A stretch of DNA of 64,000 nt from Anderseniella sp039978075 (GTDB lineage Bacteria; Pseudomonadota; Alphaproteobacteria; Rhizobiales; Aestuariivirgaceae): NCBI GenBank assembly GCA_039978075.1, contig JBDWCA010000002.1, positions 310,001 to 374,000 of the forward strand, read 5' to 3'. This document shows positions 45,916 to 54,250 of this stretch, piece by piece. The translations under genes and the position numbers were made by a program. Position 1 is the first letter of the stretch. Every line of letters starts with the position of its first letter. Under the pieces are notes generated by a model. It was not told the DNA's origin and searched no databases. It saw only the letters and a list, made by a program, of their open reading frames with translations.

Positions 45916-46423
45916 GCGCTCTGCCGTCTATGGCGGCTTTGCTTCCGCCTTCCGCTCAGGCGACGGCGGCAGCGATGTGCTGGACGAAACAATGGTGCCG
46001 CCCCCTCCGGAAGACGCAACCTCAGCCTTCATGGCAGCTTATGACCCGGCAATCTCCGGGACTGCAGTCTCCCTGCATGCCTCAGCTCACCTGGAGCGCG
46101 ACCAGACCGACCTCTACCAGGAACTGATCCGCTGGTATGACCATTTCGGCCTGAAACGCCGCGACGGCGGCGAACTGCCGGATCATCTATCGGTCATGCT
46201 GGAATTCCTGCAGTTCACAACGGCGCAGGAGCACGCCAATGCGACAGACGACAAAGCCGTCAGCAGCGTGCATGCGGCACAGAGCGACTTCATTGAACGG
46301 CAAGTGATGCCACTGGTCGAGACGGTTATCAGCAAGCTGGAAACAGACGAACCACGCTACCATGCCCTGCCACGGGCCTTGCGGGCGTTTCTTGAAGATG
46401 AGCTGGTGGCGCTGAGGGCCTGA
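45902..46423 (+). CDS. TorD-like molybdoenzyme assembly chaperone (delta subunit)
   Basis: 173 residues, mostly helical, overlapping the alpha gene by 14 bases. RSAVYGGFASAFRSG and the block LPDHLSVMLEFLQFTTAQE (with Asp-His-x5-Leu-Glu-Phe) are the TorD/DmsD signature. It should hold the alpha subunit for cofactor insertion before Tat export and is not part of the mature enzyme. Confidence 0.87.
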   Translation: MTPLERSAVYGGFASAFRSGDGGSDVLDETMVPPPPEDATSAFMAAYDPAISGTAVSLHASAHLERDQTDLYQELIRWYDHFGLKRRDGGELPDHLSVMLEFLQFTTAQEHANATDDKAVSSVHAAQSDFIERQVMPLVETVISKLETDEPRYHALPRALRAFLEDELVALRA

Positions 46424-46488
46424 AGTTGGTGAACCAGATGGAAACTGCTATCAGGTGTCCCGGACAACAGATCGTTAGGAAGCGTTAA

Positions 46489-47337
46489 ATGCTGTGCAGA
46501 ATAGGTGAGGTTGAAGTCTGGCGAATTCTGGAAATTAACGGGCCGTTTCTGAGCCCCGAAGAGCTGTTTCCAAACGCCGGGCCGCAAGCCCGCGAGACGA
46601 TCGCCGAACATGTTCCCAACCAGTTGTGCGCCGTGACCGGAAAGCTGATCCTGCCGATACAGGGGTTTCTGCTGAAAACACCTGCGCACGTCGTTCTGGT
46701 CGACAGCTGTGTCGGCAACGACAAGACAAATCCTGGCATCCCGGACTGGCATCAGCGTTCCGATGGCCGTTTCATGGCTGCACTGACGGCTGCCGGCATT
46801 GGCCCGAAGGATATCGATTATGTCCTGTGCACCCACCTGCACACCGATCATGTCGGGTGGAACACCCGGCTTGAGGATGGGCGCTGGGTTCCTACATTTC
46901 CCAATGCGCGCTACCTGATGCCCGCCGCTGATGAAGAGTTTTTCAGCGCTTCAGCAGGCAACGCCTATACCCAGAGCGTCCTGCCGGTGGTTGAAGCCGG
47001 CCAGGCCGAGCTGGTGACGGCGGGGCACATGCTGGGTGACTGCATCACATTGATCCCGACACCGGGTCATACGCCCGGCCACGTGTCGGTGCTGGTAAAG
47101 AGCGGTACCGCCGAGGCGGTCATCACCGGCGATGCATTGCATACATCAGCCCAGTGCTGGCGGCCGGACTGGCATTTCAAGTATGATACCGACCCGGAGC
47201 TGGCGGCCGTCTCACGCCGGCAGTTGCTGGAGGATGTCTGTGAAGCAAACCGCACCGTGCTGGGCAGTCATTTCTCGTTACCGTCCATTGGCCGGGTCAA
47301 AGCACACGGAGATGCTTTCCGATGGGTGGATGATTGA
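46489..47337 (+). CDS. MBL-fold metallo-hydrolase
   Basis: 282 residues. Zinc motif THLHTDHVGW with H116, H118, D120 and H121; PTPGHTPGHVS and GDALHTSAQ supply the other ligands. The fold covers lactonases, glyoxalase II-like and other hydrolases; the N-terminal layout resembles lactonase-like members. It is 65 bases after the chaperone gene and may be in the molybdoenzyme operon. Confidence 0.87.
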   Translation: MLCRIGEVEVWRILEINGPFLSPEELFPNAGPQARETIAEHVPNQLCAVTGKLILPIQGFLLKTPAHVVLVDSCVGNDKTNPGIPDWHQRSDGRFMAALTAAGIGPKDIDYVLCTHLHTDHVGWNTRLEDGRWVPTFPNARYLMPAADEEFFSASAGNAYTQSVLPVVEAGQAELVTAGHMLGDCITLIPTPGHTPGHVSVLVKSGTAEAVITGDALHTSAQCWRPDWHFKYDTDPELAAVSRRQLLEDVCEANRTVLGSHFSLPSIGRVKAHGDAFRWVDD

Positions 47338-47444
47338 TCCGCGCTGCATCTGTCCTGGGTGGTTTCCAACCGTAGTTTTGCTGTTCTGGGGAAACGCTTT
47401 AAGCTGAAGACCAAGGGTGAGACCGATTTGGATAGAGATTGAAC

Positions 47445-48446
47445 ATGTCTGACAAATCCAGCAGCGAAATGGTAAAAAAGGGGTGGCATTGGACACCCAC
47501 CGAGCCGGTAAAACTATCGCCATTGTTTTCGTGGCCTCTGAATTTACCCGCCATCGTGAAATGGGTGATTTCATCCTGGGCGATCCTGACGGTTCGGGCA
47601 CTGATACTCGCGATATCCGTCATGACCTGGTATCTGGTTCAGCCGGCACTGGAGCGATGCAAGACCTTCCAGTTTGACTGGATGCTGGAGATCTGGGCGC
47701 GGAATCTTGCGTTGATGGTGTTTGTTGCCGGCGGATTGCATTTGTTTTTGTTCACGTTTCGCAAGCAAGGCGAGGAAACGAAATACGACCCGCGCCCGCT
47801 GTCCGAACAGTCACGGACCTTCCTGTTCCGCAATCAGGTTTATGACAACATGTTCTGGACCCTGGTGAGCGGGGTAACCGTGTGGACTGTTTTCGAATGG
47901 GTCACTTTCTGGGGCTACGCAAACGGGTACATTTCGATGATCACCTTTGCCGAACACCCGTTCTGGTTTGTGATGATTTTCTTTCTGTTACCGATTTGGG
48001 GTTCCCTGCATTTTTACTGGATTCACCGGTTGTTGCATTGGCCGCCACTTTACCGGTTTGCCCATGAGCTGCATCACCGAAATATCAATGTCGGCCCCTG
48101 GTCGGGCATGTCAATGCACCCCGTCGAACATGTGCTGTACCTCAGCACCGGCCTTGTTCATTGGCTCATAGCCTCGCATCCTGTCCATTTCCTGTTTCAC
48201 ATGCAGCTCAAGGCACTCGAGGCTTCGACTTCCCACTCCGGTTATGAAAGCCTGTTGATCCGCGACAGGAGCAAGCTGGCGTTGGGGGATTTTTTCCACC
48301 AGATGCATCACCGCTACTTTGAATGTAACTACGGTACACTTGAAATGCCGTGGGATCGCTGGTTCGGATCTTTTCATGATGGCACAGAAGTAAACGCAGA
48401 GAACATTCGGCAGCGTCGTAGAAGAATGCACGCTGACAAACCGTGA
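47445..48446 (+). CDS. Sterol desaturase / fatty acid hydroxylase superfamily membrane protein
   Basis: 333 residues, several membrane segments, with the eight-histidine di-iron motifs HFYWIHRLLHWPPLYRFAHELHHR, SMHPVEH and FHQMHHRYFECNYGT (read as separate blocks). It hydroxylates or desaturates a lipid-type substrate using O2. The ATG at 47445 is preferred to the TTG two codons upstream. Confidence 0.88.
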   Translation: MSDKSSSEMVKKGWHWTPTEPVKLSPLFSWPLNLPAIVKWVISSWAILTVRALILAISVMTWYLVQPALERCKTFQFDWMLEIWARNLALMVFVAGGLHLFLFTFRKQGEETKYDPRPLSEQSRTFLFRNQVYDNMFWTLVSGVTVWTVFEWVTFWGYANGYISMITFAEHPFWFVMIFFLLPIWGSLHFYWIHRLLHWPPLYRFAHELHHRNINVGPWSGMSMHPVEHVLYLSTGLVHWLIASHPVHFLFHMQLKALEASTSHSGYESLLIRDRSKLALGDFFHQMHHRYFECNYGTLEMPWDRWFGSFHDGTEVNAENIRQRRRRMHADKP

Positions 48447-48477
48447 GTGAACAGATTTGACTCCATCAAATGGCCCC

Positions 48478-48513
48478 ACAATTACCTCCAGGCGCCGGCA
48501 GAGCGCCTCGCAG
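48478..48513 (+). pseudogene. Possible remnant of a GMC oxidoreductase gene
   Basis: These 36 bases match 49718-49753, inside the intact GMC gene, at 31 of 36 positions, and in the same frame would read TITSRRRQSASQ against TIASGRRQSASQ. The surrounding sequence gives no open frame of the family. It may be a decayed paralogue fragment or chance similarity. Confidence 0.3.
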
Positions 48514-48605
48514 CGCCGGGAAACGGACATTCGACGAAGGTTGCCGGGCTTTGTGCTCTCGAACCAATATAGACCGTACGATATTTACTCCCTATCGTCG
48601 GTTCC

Positions 48606-49043
48606 ATGACATCCCATATCCGATCCGGACAACAATCCGACGTCGTCGCCTGCGTCGATATACTGCGCGATTGGGCGGACGAAACATCGTGGATGGCCGA
48701 ACTGGACGACCTTCAACCGATGCAGGCTTTCTGGAGTGATCTCTTCGAGACTGATTTGGTATGGGTTGCGGAGACGGGAGACCGCATCACGGGCTTTTGT
48801 ACGCGTGATGATGATAATATTGGCGCACTCTACGTGGTAGCCGAAGCGCGAAGCACGGGCATAGGCAAGCGTTTGCTGGATATGGCGAAGGCAGATCGGG
48901 ACTGGATAACCGTATGGGCGTATGAAAAGAACATAGATGCGCTGAGATTCTACAGGAGGGAGGGTCTGGTCGAAGTTTCCCGGACCATCGAGAAAGAATC
49001 AAACCTCATGAATATCGAGCATCGCTGGACCAGGTCAACCTGA
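48606..49043 (+). CDS. GNAT family N-acetyltransferase
   Basis: 145 residues. The acetyl-CoA-binding region is ALYVVAEARSTGIGKRLLDMA (the R/Q-x-x-G-x-G/A loop as ARSTGIGK), followed by VWAYEKNIDALRFYRREGLVEVSRT. Acceptor substrate unknown. Confidence 0.88.
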   Translation: MTSHIRSGQQSDVVACVDILRDWADETSWMAELDDLQPMQAFWSDLFETDLVWVAETGDRITGFCTRDDDNIGALYVVAEARSTGIGKRLLDMAKADRDWITVWAYEKNIDALRFYRREGLVEVSRTIEKESNLMNIEHRWTRST

Positions 49044-49156
49044 CATTCGAATATCAATCCGGGCTCAAAAACCGGTTCACCGCGATGCAGCTTCTGGGCC
49101 CTTGACCGCTGCTCGGGCTGCTTGACGGATTCGGCTAACCGCCTGACTATGTGGCA

Positions 49157-50767
49157 ATGACCGAATTCGACTTTGTTATCGTTGGTGCGGGCTCGTCCGG
49201 GTGTGTGCTTGCAGCCAGGCTTGCCGAAGACACGAGCCTGAACATCTGTCTGCTCGAGGCAGGCCCGCGCGACCGGCATCCGATGATCCATGTCCCGGTC
49301 GGATGGATGAAGCTTCTCAAGAACTCAAACTATAACTGGATGTACGAGGCAGAAAGTTCCGACTGGACCGGCGGGCGCCGTATCCCTGTGCCAAGAGGCA
49401 AGACGCTGGGCGGCTCGTCATCGATCAACGGCAACGTGTTCAATCGCGGTGCGCCGTCGGATTTCGACCACTGGGCACAACGCGGAAACCCCGGCTGGGG
49501 CTACGCCGACGTGCTGCCGCTGTTTCGCCGGATGGAGACCTGGCTGGGACCGGACGGTGACGGAAAACGTGGGGCGAGTGGCAAGCTGAAGGTTACGCCC
49601 AGCCCATGGACACATCCGCTGTGTGAGGCCTTTCTGGACGGGGCCGAAAGCCTCGGCATCCCGCGCAACCCGGACTATAATAGCGGGCAGCAGTTCGGCG
49701 CGGCCTATTCCCAGCGCACGATTGCATCCGGGCGCCGGCAGAGTGCCTCGCAGGCATTCCTGCGGCCTGCTTTGCAATGTAAGAACCTTTCGGTCGTGAC
49801 CGGTGCCCATGTCACCGAAATTCTGTTCGATGGCACCGCAGCCACCGGGGTCCGGTATGCGCGCAACGGAAGCACGGATGAAATCCGTGCCCGGCGCGAG
49901 GTCATCCTGTGTGGTGGCGTGATCAATTCACCGCAATTGCTGCAACTGTCCGGCATCGGTGATCCGGCGCATCTGGCGAAGATTGGTGTGCCGGTGCGCC
50001 ACGCGGCACCTGGCGTCGGTGCCAACCTTCGCGATCACTATACGCCGCGCTTTACTGCCCGGGTGAAGGGCGTCGACACGTTCAACCAGAAATCGCGCGG
50101 GCTGGCGTTCGGGGCTGAGGTGGCGAAATGGCTCGTCGGCAAGCCGTCCATCCTGAGCCTGCCGTCGACGGCGTGTTACGCGTTTGCGAAAACCGATCCG
50201 GTGCTGGACGAAAGCGACGTGCAGATCACCTTCATGCCCGCCAGTTACAAGGAGGGCCATCAAAGCCAGCTTGACGACGAACCGGGCATGACGCTGGCCG
50301 CCTGGCAGCAGCGGCCTGAAAGCGTGGGCACCGTCCTGGCGCGCTCGTCAGACCCGCATGAGGCGCTTGAAATAACGCCCAATTACTTAAGTTCTGAAAC
50401 AGACCGCAAGGTTCTGGTGGCCGGGCTCCGACTGGCCCGCAGGCTGATGCGCACTGACGCCATGGCGCCGTTCTTTGCCGGCGAGCTCTATCCCGGAGAG
50501 GACGTGCAGACCGACGAGGAGCTTCTGAACACGGCGCGCGAACGCGGCACCACAACCTTCCACATGATCGGCACCTGCCGCATGGGACCGGAGCACGACA
50601 AAACCGCAGTCGTCGATCATGAACTGCGGGTTCGCGGCATTCAGGGCCTGCGCGTCGCCGATGCCTCGATCATGCCGACCATGCCCGCCGCCAACACAAA
50701 CGCAGCCGCCCTGATGATCGGCGAGAAAGCGGCTGATCTTGTCCGTACCAGCCTTGCAGGTGCCTGA
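49157..50767 (+). CDS. GMC-family FAD oxidoreductase (choline dehydrogenase-like)
   Basis: 536 residues. FAD-binding FVIVGAGSSGCVLAARLAED at the N-terminus, PRGKTLGGSSSINGNVF, CGGVINSPQLLQLSGIG, and the C-terminal FHMIGTCRMG plus VADASIMPTMPAANTNAAA with the active-site Asn. It oxidises an alcohol, possibly choline or an alkyl/aryl alcohol. ATG at 49157 is taken; a GTG two codons upstream is possible. Confidence 0.9.
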   Translation: MTEFDFVIVGAGSSGCVLAARLAEDTSLNICLLEAGPRDRHPMIHVPVGWMKLLKNSNYNWMYEAESSDWTGGRRIPVPRGKTLGGSSSINGNVFNRGAPSDFDHWAQRGNPGWGYADVLPLFRRMETWLGPDGDGKRGASGKLKVTPSPWTHPLCEAFLDGAESLGIPRNPDYNSGQQFGAAYSQRTIASGRRQSASQAFLRPALQCKNLSVVTGAHVTEILFDGTAATGVRYARNGSTDEIRARREVILCGGVINSPQLLQLSGIGDPAHLAKIGVPVRHAAPGVGANLRDHYTPRFTARVKGVDTFNQKSRGLAFGAEVAKWLVGKPSILSLPSTACYAFAKTDPVLDESDVQITFMPASYKEGHQSQLDDEPGMTLAAWQQRPESVGTVLARSSDPHEALEITPNYLSSETDRKVLVAGLRLARRLMRTDAMAPFFAGELYPGEDVQTDEELLNTARERGTTTFHMIGTCRMGPEHDKTAVVDHELRVRGIQGLRVADASIMPTMPAANTNAAALMIGEKAADLVRTSLAGA

Positions 50768-50829
50768 CAGACCGTCGCCACCAAAACGGCAAACTGTCAC
50801 TGCGATTCCAACCGGTTAGGTCGATAAAA

Positions 50830-50844
50830 CCGTTTGACAAACGG
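50830..50844. promoter_or_regulatory. 15-bp operator-like palindrome, copy 1
   Basis: CCGTTTGACAAACGG: perfect 6-bp arms around GAC. It contains a TTGACA that could serve as a -35 box for the MerR-like gene. Confidence 0.6.
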
Positions 50845-50863
50845 ATTCCATGATGATTCTTTT

Positions 50864-50878
50864 CCGTATTCGAAACGG
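50864..50878. promoter_or_regulatory. 15-bp operator-like palindrome, copy 2
   Basis: CCGTATTCGAAACGG, the same CCGTNT-N3-AAACGG pattern as the copy 34 bases upstream. Its right end runs into the SD sequence of the next gene, so a bound protein could block transcription. Confidence 0.6.
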
Positions 50879-50887
50879 AAGATAGTC

Positions 50888-51487
50888 ATGACATACCAAT
50901 CCGAGGCAGCAGATAATCTGAAACACATGAGGTTTCCCGCATCAACCGTCTGCGAGGCGGCTGAGGTGACGTCGTCAATGCTGGAGAATTTCGCCCTGAA
51001 AGCGGGGCTGGTACTGTGTAGCCGGTCACCGGGACGCGGGCGCGCTCGCCAATACTGCCTGATCGATGTTTACCAGATCAGGATCATGGCCGAGCTTGTC
51101 GCTTTGACAGGCAACGCACGATGGTCCGCCACGGCGCTGAATGACTATCTGGGCCAGGTGTTTGTTCCTGCGCGGATCGGCGCAATCAAGATCGGGTTTT
51201 CAACCCTGGGCTGGAGCGGCGAACCGGAAATCCGGAATCAATTCGGGGACTTGTGCCTGAACCCGGACAGGGCACCTCCGCTGTATCTCGAACGGATCCC
51301 GTTTTCTCCCTGGCTTTTGTGGACAAGCAAAAGGTGCGTTGATCAATCGGAAGGACAACTCATTGAACTTCGCGGGGAGGTACTGCTTGAAAATCTGGCG
51401 TTCGAAAACGCCGGATATTTTGTGAACGTGTCACGCCTCCTCGACGAAGTCGACCGCAGACTGCTTGACGCAATGCAGGAAGATTGA
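50888..51487 (+). CDS. MerR-like DNA-binding protein of unknown role
   Basis: 199 residues from the ATG with GGAAG six bases ahead. The N-terminal third reads as a winged-helix MerR-like domain: FPASTVCEAAEVTSSMLENF, then GRGRARQYCLIDVYQIRIMAEL where the wing and third helix would be. The remainder (FSPWLLWTSK, ELRGEVLLENLAF) is unfamiliar. Two 15-bp palindromes at its promoter suggest autoregulation. Confidence 0.6.
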   Translation: MTYQSEAADNLKHMRFPASTVCEAAEVTSSMLENFALKAGLVLCSRSPGRGRARQYCLIDVYQIRIMAELVALTGNARWSATALNDYLGQVFVPARIGAIKIGFSTLGWSGEPEIRNQFGDLCLNPDRAPPLYLERIPFSPWLLWTSKRCVDQSEGQLIELRGEVLLENLAFENAGYFVNVSRLLDEVDRRLLDAMQED

Positions 51488-51703
51488 GCAGGTGTTTCGA
51501 GTCGCTGCACAAGAGGCGGTCCATTGCCGTCGTTCGAAATACCCGTCCCAGACACCTGCCAGATCGAAACAGCGATGCGGCTACGTTGCAGCCTGCTTTC
51601 TCCGCCGGTCGATCAGGCCAAGGACGGCGAGACCGCCTATGAGCAGCGACACATTGCTGTGGTATTGTCGGCAGGACATCCGCAGGACAAAGGAGGCGGC
51701 AAG

Positions 51704-52234
51704 GTGACCGACAATAACAACGGATTTTGCTTTCCGCACGTGGTCAGGAAGACAACTGATAAGGGCCTGGGCGTATTTGCGGCTGAAACGATCAGGCAGG
51801 GAAGCATCGTCTGGCGCCATGTTCCTGGCCAGTATATTGTATACGACGAGCAAACGTTTAAAGCAGCGATCGAAAAAATGGCGCACGCCGATGTCGTTTA
51901 TGAGCTGACGCATGTATTTGGGCTGAAGGATATGCCCGGTTGCCTTATCAGGGTTTTTGATGACGGCGTGCTGATCAATCATTCCAGCGATGCGAACCTG
52001 GCCACGAACAATACTGCAGCAATCGGAACATCGCTTGATGTGACGTCAATTCACTACATTCAAAATGTTACCAGGGCGCTTCTTGATGACCGGTATGCCC
52101 TGGTAGCAATTCGAGACATCGAAGCCGGAGAAGAGTTTTCGAACGACTATGTGGCCGATGCTGTTGATCCTCCTTTCTATCACATTCTCTACGAGCACTA
52201 TGGAGTCAGTGAAAACTACGTGGAAGGCCGCTGA
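51704..52234 (+). CDS. SET-domain protein
   Basis: 176 residues from a GTG start preceded by a perfect AGGAGG seven bases away; longer readings upstream lack this site. Domain marks in order: KGLGVFAAETIRQGSIVW, LINHSSDANL at 90-99 (the NHS pseudo-knot motif), and GEEFSNDYV at 142-150. SET proteins methylate protein lysines; bacterial targets are mostly unknown. It follows the MerR-like gene. Confidence 0.85.
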   Translation: MTDNNNGFCFPHVVRKTTDKGLGVFAAETIRQGSIVWRHVPGQYIVYDEQTFKAAIEKMAHADVVYELTHVFGLKDMPGCLIRVFDDGVLINHSSDANLATNNTAAIGTSLDVTSIHYIQNVTRALLDDRYALVAIRDIEAGEEFSNDYVADAVDPPFYHILYEHYGVSENYVEGR

Positions 52235-52321
52235 TGGCTGTGGGTTCAACTGATCGCTGCATCACGCCCTGCGAATGTCTCCGCGGGAGTTTGATAGTGC
52301 AAGGTCTTCAGCACCAACGGC

Positions 52322-52807
52322 TCAGATCAGGGAGATCAGATAGATGATCGGCAGCACCACCATTGCGGCGGTGACGCATAATCCGGCTTTGCCCGGTTTT
52401 ATCAGATAGCTCTTTTGCGGGGCGGACGCGTTGTAGAACACGGCGACGTCTTCCCGCGTGAGCCTTGTAATGCCCGCCATTTGCCATCTCAGCAGAAATC
52501 TCATATTCGCGCTGACCAGCATATACCAGGGAGACAGGCGCTTGCCTTCATATTGCTTGCCATCGACCCGGTAGTGGTAGGTCACCTCAGCCTCGTAATC
52601 CTGCTCGGATGCACGGTTTGTTGCACCCCATTTTGATAAATCCGAGCGAACCAGGGTTCCGGTGATCATCGGCCAGGACAGTATTCGCAACTGGTAAGTC
52701 AGGCTTATCAGCCCCATCAGCGCAAAATACGCCGCAACAACAATCAGTATAGCCTGCTCATCGCCGCTCATAACGCGTTCAAAAAAGGAATTCAGAGTGT
52801 TTGCCAT
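52322..52807 (-). CDS. DUF3592 membrane protein
   Basis: 161 residues with one membrane helix near the N-terminus (AILIVVAAYFALMGLISL) and one at the C-terminus (GLCVTAAMVVLPIIYLISL). Between them WPMITGTLVRSDL, YEAEVTYHYRVDGKQYEGKRLSP and VAVFYNASAPQKSYL give the DUF3592 pattern. Function unknown. Confidence 0.8.
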   Translation of the reverse strand: MANTLNSFFERVMSGDEQAILIVVAAYFALMGLISLTYQLRILSWPMITGTLVRSDLSKWGATNRASEQDYEAEVTYHYRVDGKQYEGKRLSPWYMLVSANMRFLLRWQMAGITRLTREDVAVFYNASAPQKSYLIKPGKAGLCVTAAMVVLPIIYLISLI

Positions 52808-52956
52808 TCACGGGTGAATACAGCAAAGACGGTAAAAATCCCTTAAGTGGCCAAATCCGGAAAACACCAGACAGTGCTTTCCATGCCAGGCCGGTCACGG
52901 TGTGATGATTGGTGCATTTGATAAACTGTCACGGAAATTCGTGTCAGGTTTCCGGA

Positions 52957-53883
52957 TCAGTTTGCGTCTGCAACTTCTACACTCCACCTGACAAATGAAT
53001 TGAAAAGCGCTTCCTGATCCGGATTGTTGACAACGCGAGCGCGGCCTGTCTCTTCAAGATAGGATTGAAACAATCCAAACAGTTTTTGCCGTGTCATCAC
53101 ATCTGGACCCGGTGGTTCTAGGCTGGCATTGTGTCGTTGAACTGAAGCAGCGCCTTCAGTCCGGACTTGCCTGTTCACATCCGACGGCAGGATACGCCAG
53201 CTTCCTTCCGCAATGTCCGACAGTGCTTTCGCATTCGCGGTGGTCACATTGGATCCGGCTTCATCGCTTTGTCTTTCGATAGCCTCGGGGTTGGCAGCCG
53301 GTGGCGCGGCAGCTATTTGATCGTTGCCTGGCGTAGTGCCGGACACATCAGCACTGCTGATACCCAATGTTGCCTGTGCCTGTGTTGGTGCCTGGAAATG
53401 GGAACTGGCTTCCAATACCCTGTCGTCTGCTACCATATGATAGACCAGGGCGAACACGGCACAGCAGGCAACAAGCAACCCGCCTGCGAAAAACAGGCCT
53501 GCCTCGGCCTTCGTGCCGCTGTCAGCACTACTGTGCTGGCGATGCTGCGCCATTGTTGAAGCCATTCGGCGTTCAAATAGTTCCCTGCGGTTTACCCGGG
53601 ACCTGGTCGGCTTGGGTGGGGGTGATGCCGGGTGCCGATGCTGTGGTGGTGGCGTGGCAGCATGCGGCACCCCGGCTCCGTGTCCTGGCATCGCCGGTCT
53701 GTTCTCATTGGCATGAGGGTTTGCGTTGCCCGGTCGGTGTTGGCGAGGCCCCGGGGCACGAGGTCCCGAGGCGGAATTGCTGCCGGGATGTTTGCTACCG
53801 CGCTGATCATTCAGCCGGATCAGATCGGTCAGCGTCCTTCTGAAGTCGTCAGCGCTGCCTCCGTCGTGTTCGTTGTTACTCAT
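52957..53883 (-). CDS. Single-pass membrane protein with a Pro/His-rich cytoplasmic region, unknown function
   Basis: 308 residues, not recognised. The first about 110 residues are low-complexity, rich in Pro, His, Asn and Gly (PPPQHRHPASPPPKPTRSR); a single membrane segment follows (GLFFAGGLLVACCAVFALVY), then a likely periplasmic region ending in a helical FGLFQSYLEETGRARVVNNP segment. GC-rich codon use like the neighbours. Part of the orphan block before the glycine-rich gene. Confidence 0.65.
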   Translation of the reverse strand: MSNNEHDGGSADDFRRTLTDLIRLNDQRGSKHPGSNSASGPRAPGPRQHRPGNANPHANENRPAMPGHGAGVPHAATPPPQHRHPASPPPKPTRSRVNRRELFERRMASTMAQHRQHSSADSGTKAEAGLFFAGGLLVACCAVFALVYHMVADDRVLEASSHFQAPTQAQATLGISSADVSGTTPGNDQIAAAPPAANPEAIERQSDEAGSNVTTANAKALSDIAEGSWRILPSDVNRQVRTEGAASVQRHNASLEPPGPDVMTRQKLFGLFQSYLEETGRARVVNNPDQEALFNSFVRWSVEVADAN

Positions 53884-54250
53884 ACCCCTGCTTCCCTGTT
53901 CCGACCATGATTCTCAGTGATCGGTTTGCCGGTCCGCCAACTTTGACCTCAATAGATCGGATTACCCTGAATGACCTGAACCAGGTAATTGCTCGCGTGC
54001 GGGGAAGATCATTGCTGTGACCTTCCCGGCACGGGAAATGACGGGGTAAAACTGCTGAATTCGGAGAGCATTTTCTTCCTGAATTCCTCTCCCTGACCAA
54101 GGGTCAGGCAACCTCCACTGGTGACAAACGTAAGACATGACCATAAACAGCCGTCCCATCCTGTCAGTGTAAGGTATTAAACAAGATGGATCAAAAACAA
54201 GAAGCAAATCGGGCTAAATTGTGGTCATGGGAGATTGTGTGTCGGACCGG
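53884..54250. other. Intergenic region, no supported gene
   Basis: 367 bases between two minus-strand orphan genes. It must hold the promoter of the 308-residue protein. A short stem CCTGACC-aag-GGTCAGG is present near 54091-54107 without a T run. Open frames here are short and carry no recognised signature. Confidence 0.5.

Noticed and set aside
36516..46423. Cytochrome c as the dedicated electron acceptor of the molybdoenzyme
   Set aside because: They are on opposite strands, 4.4 kb apart, with three unrelated genes between; attractive but not supported by sequence.
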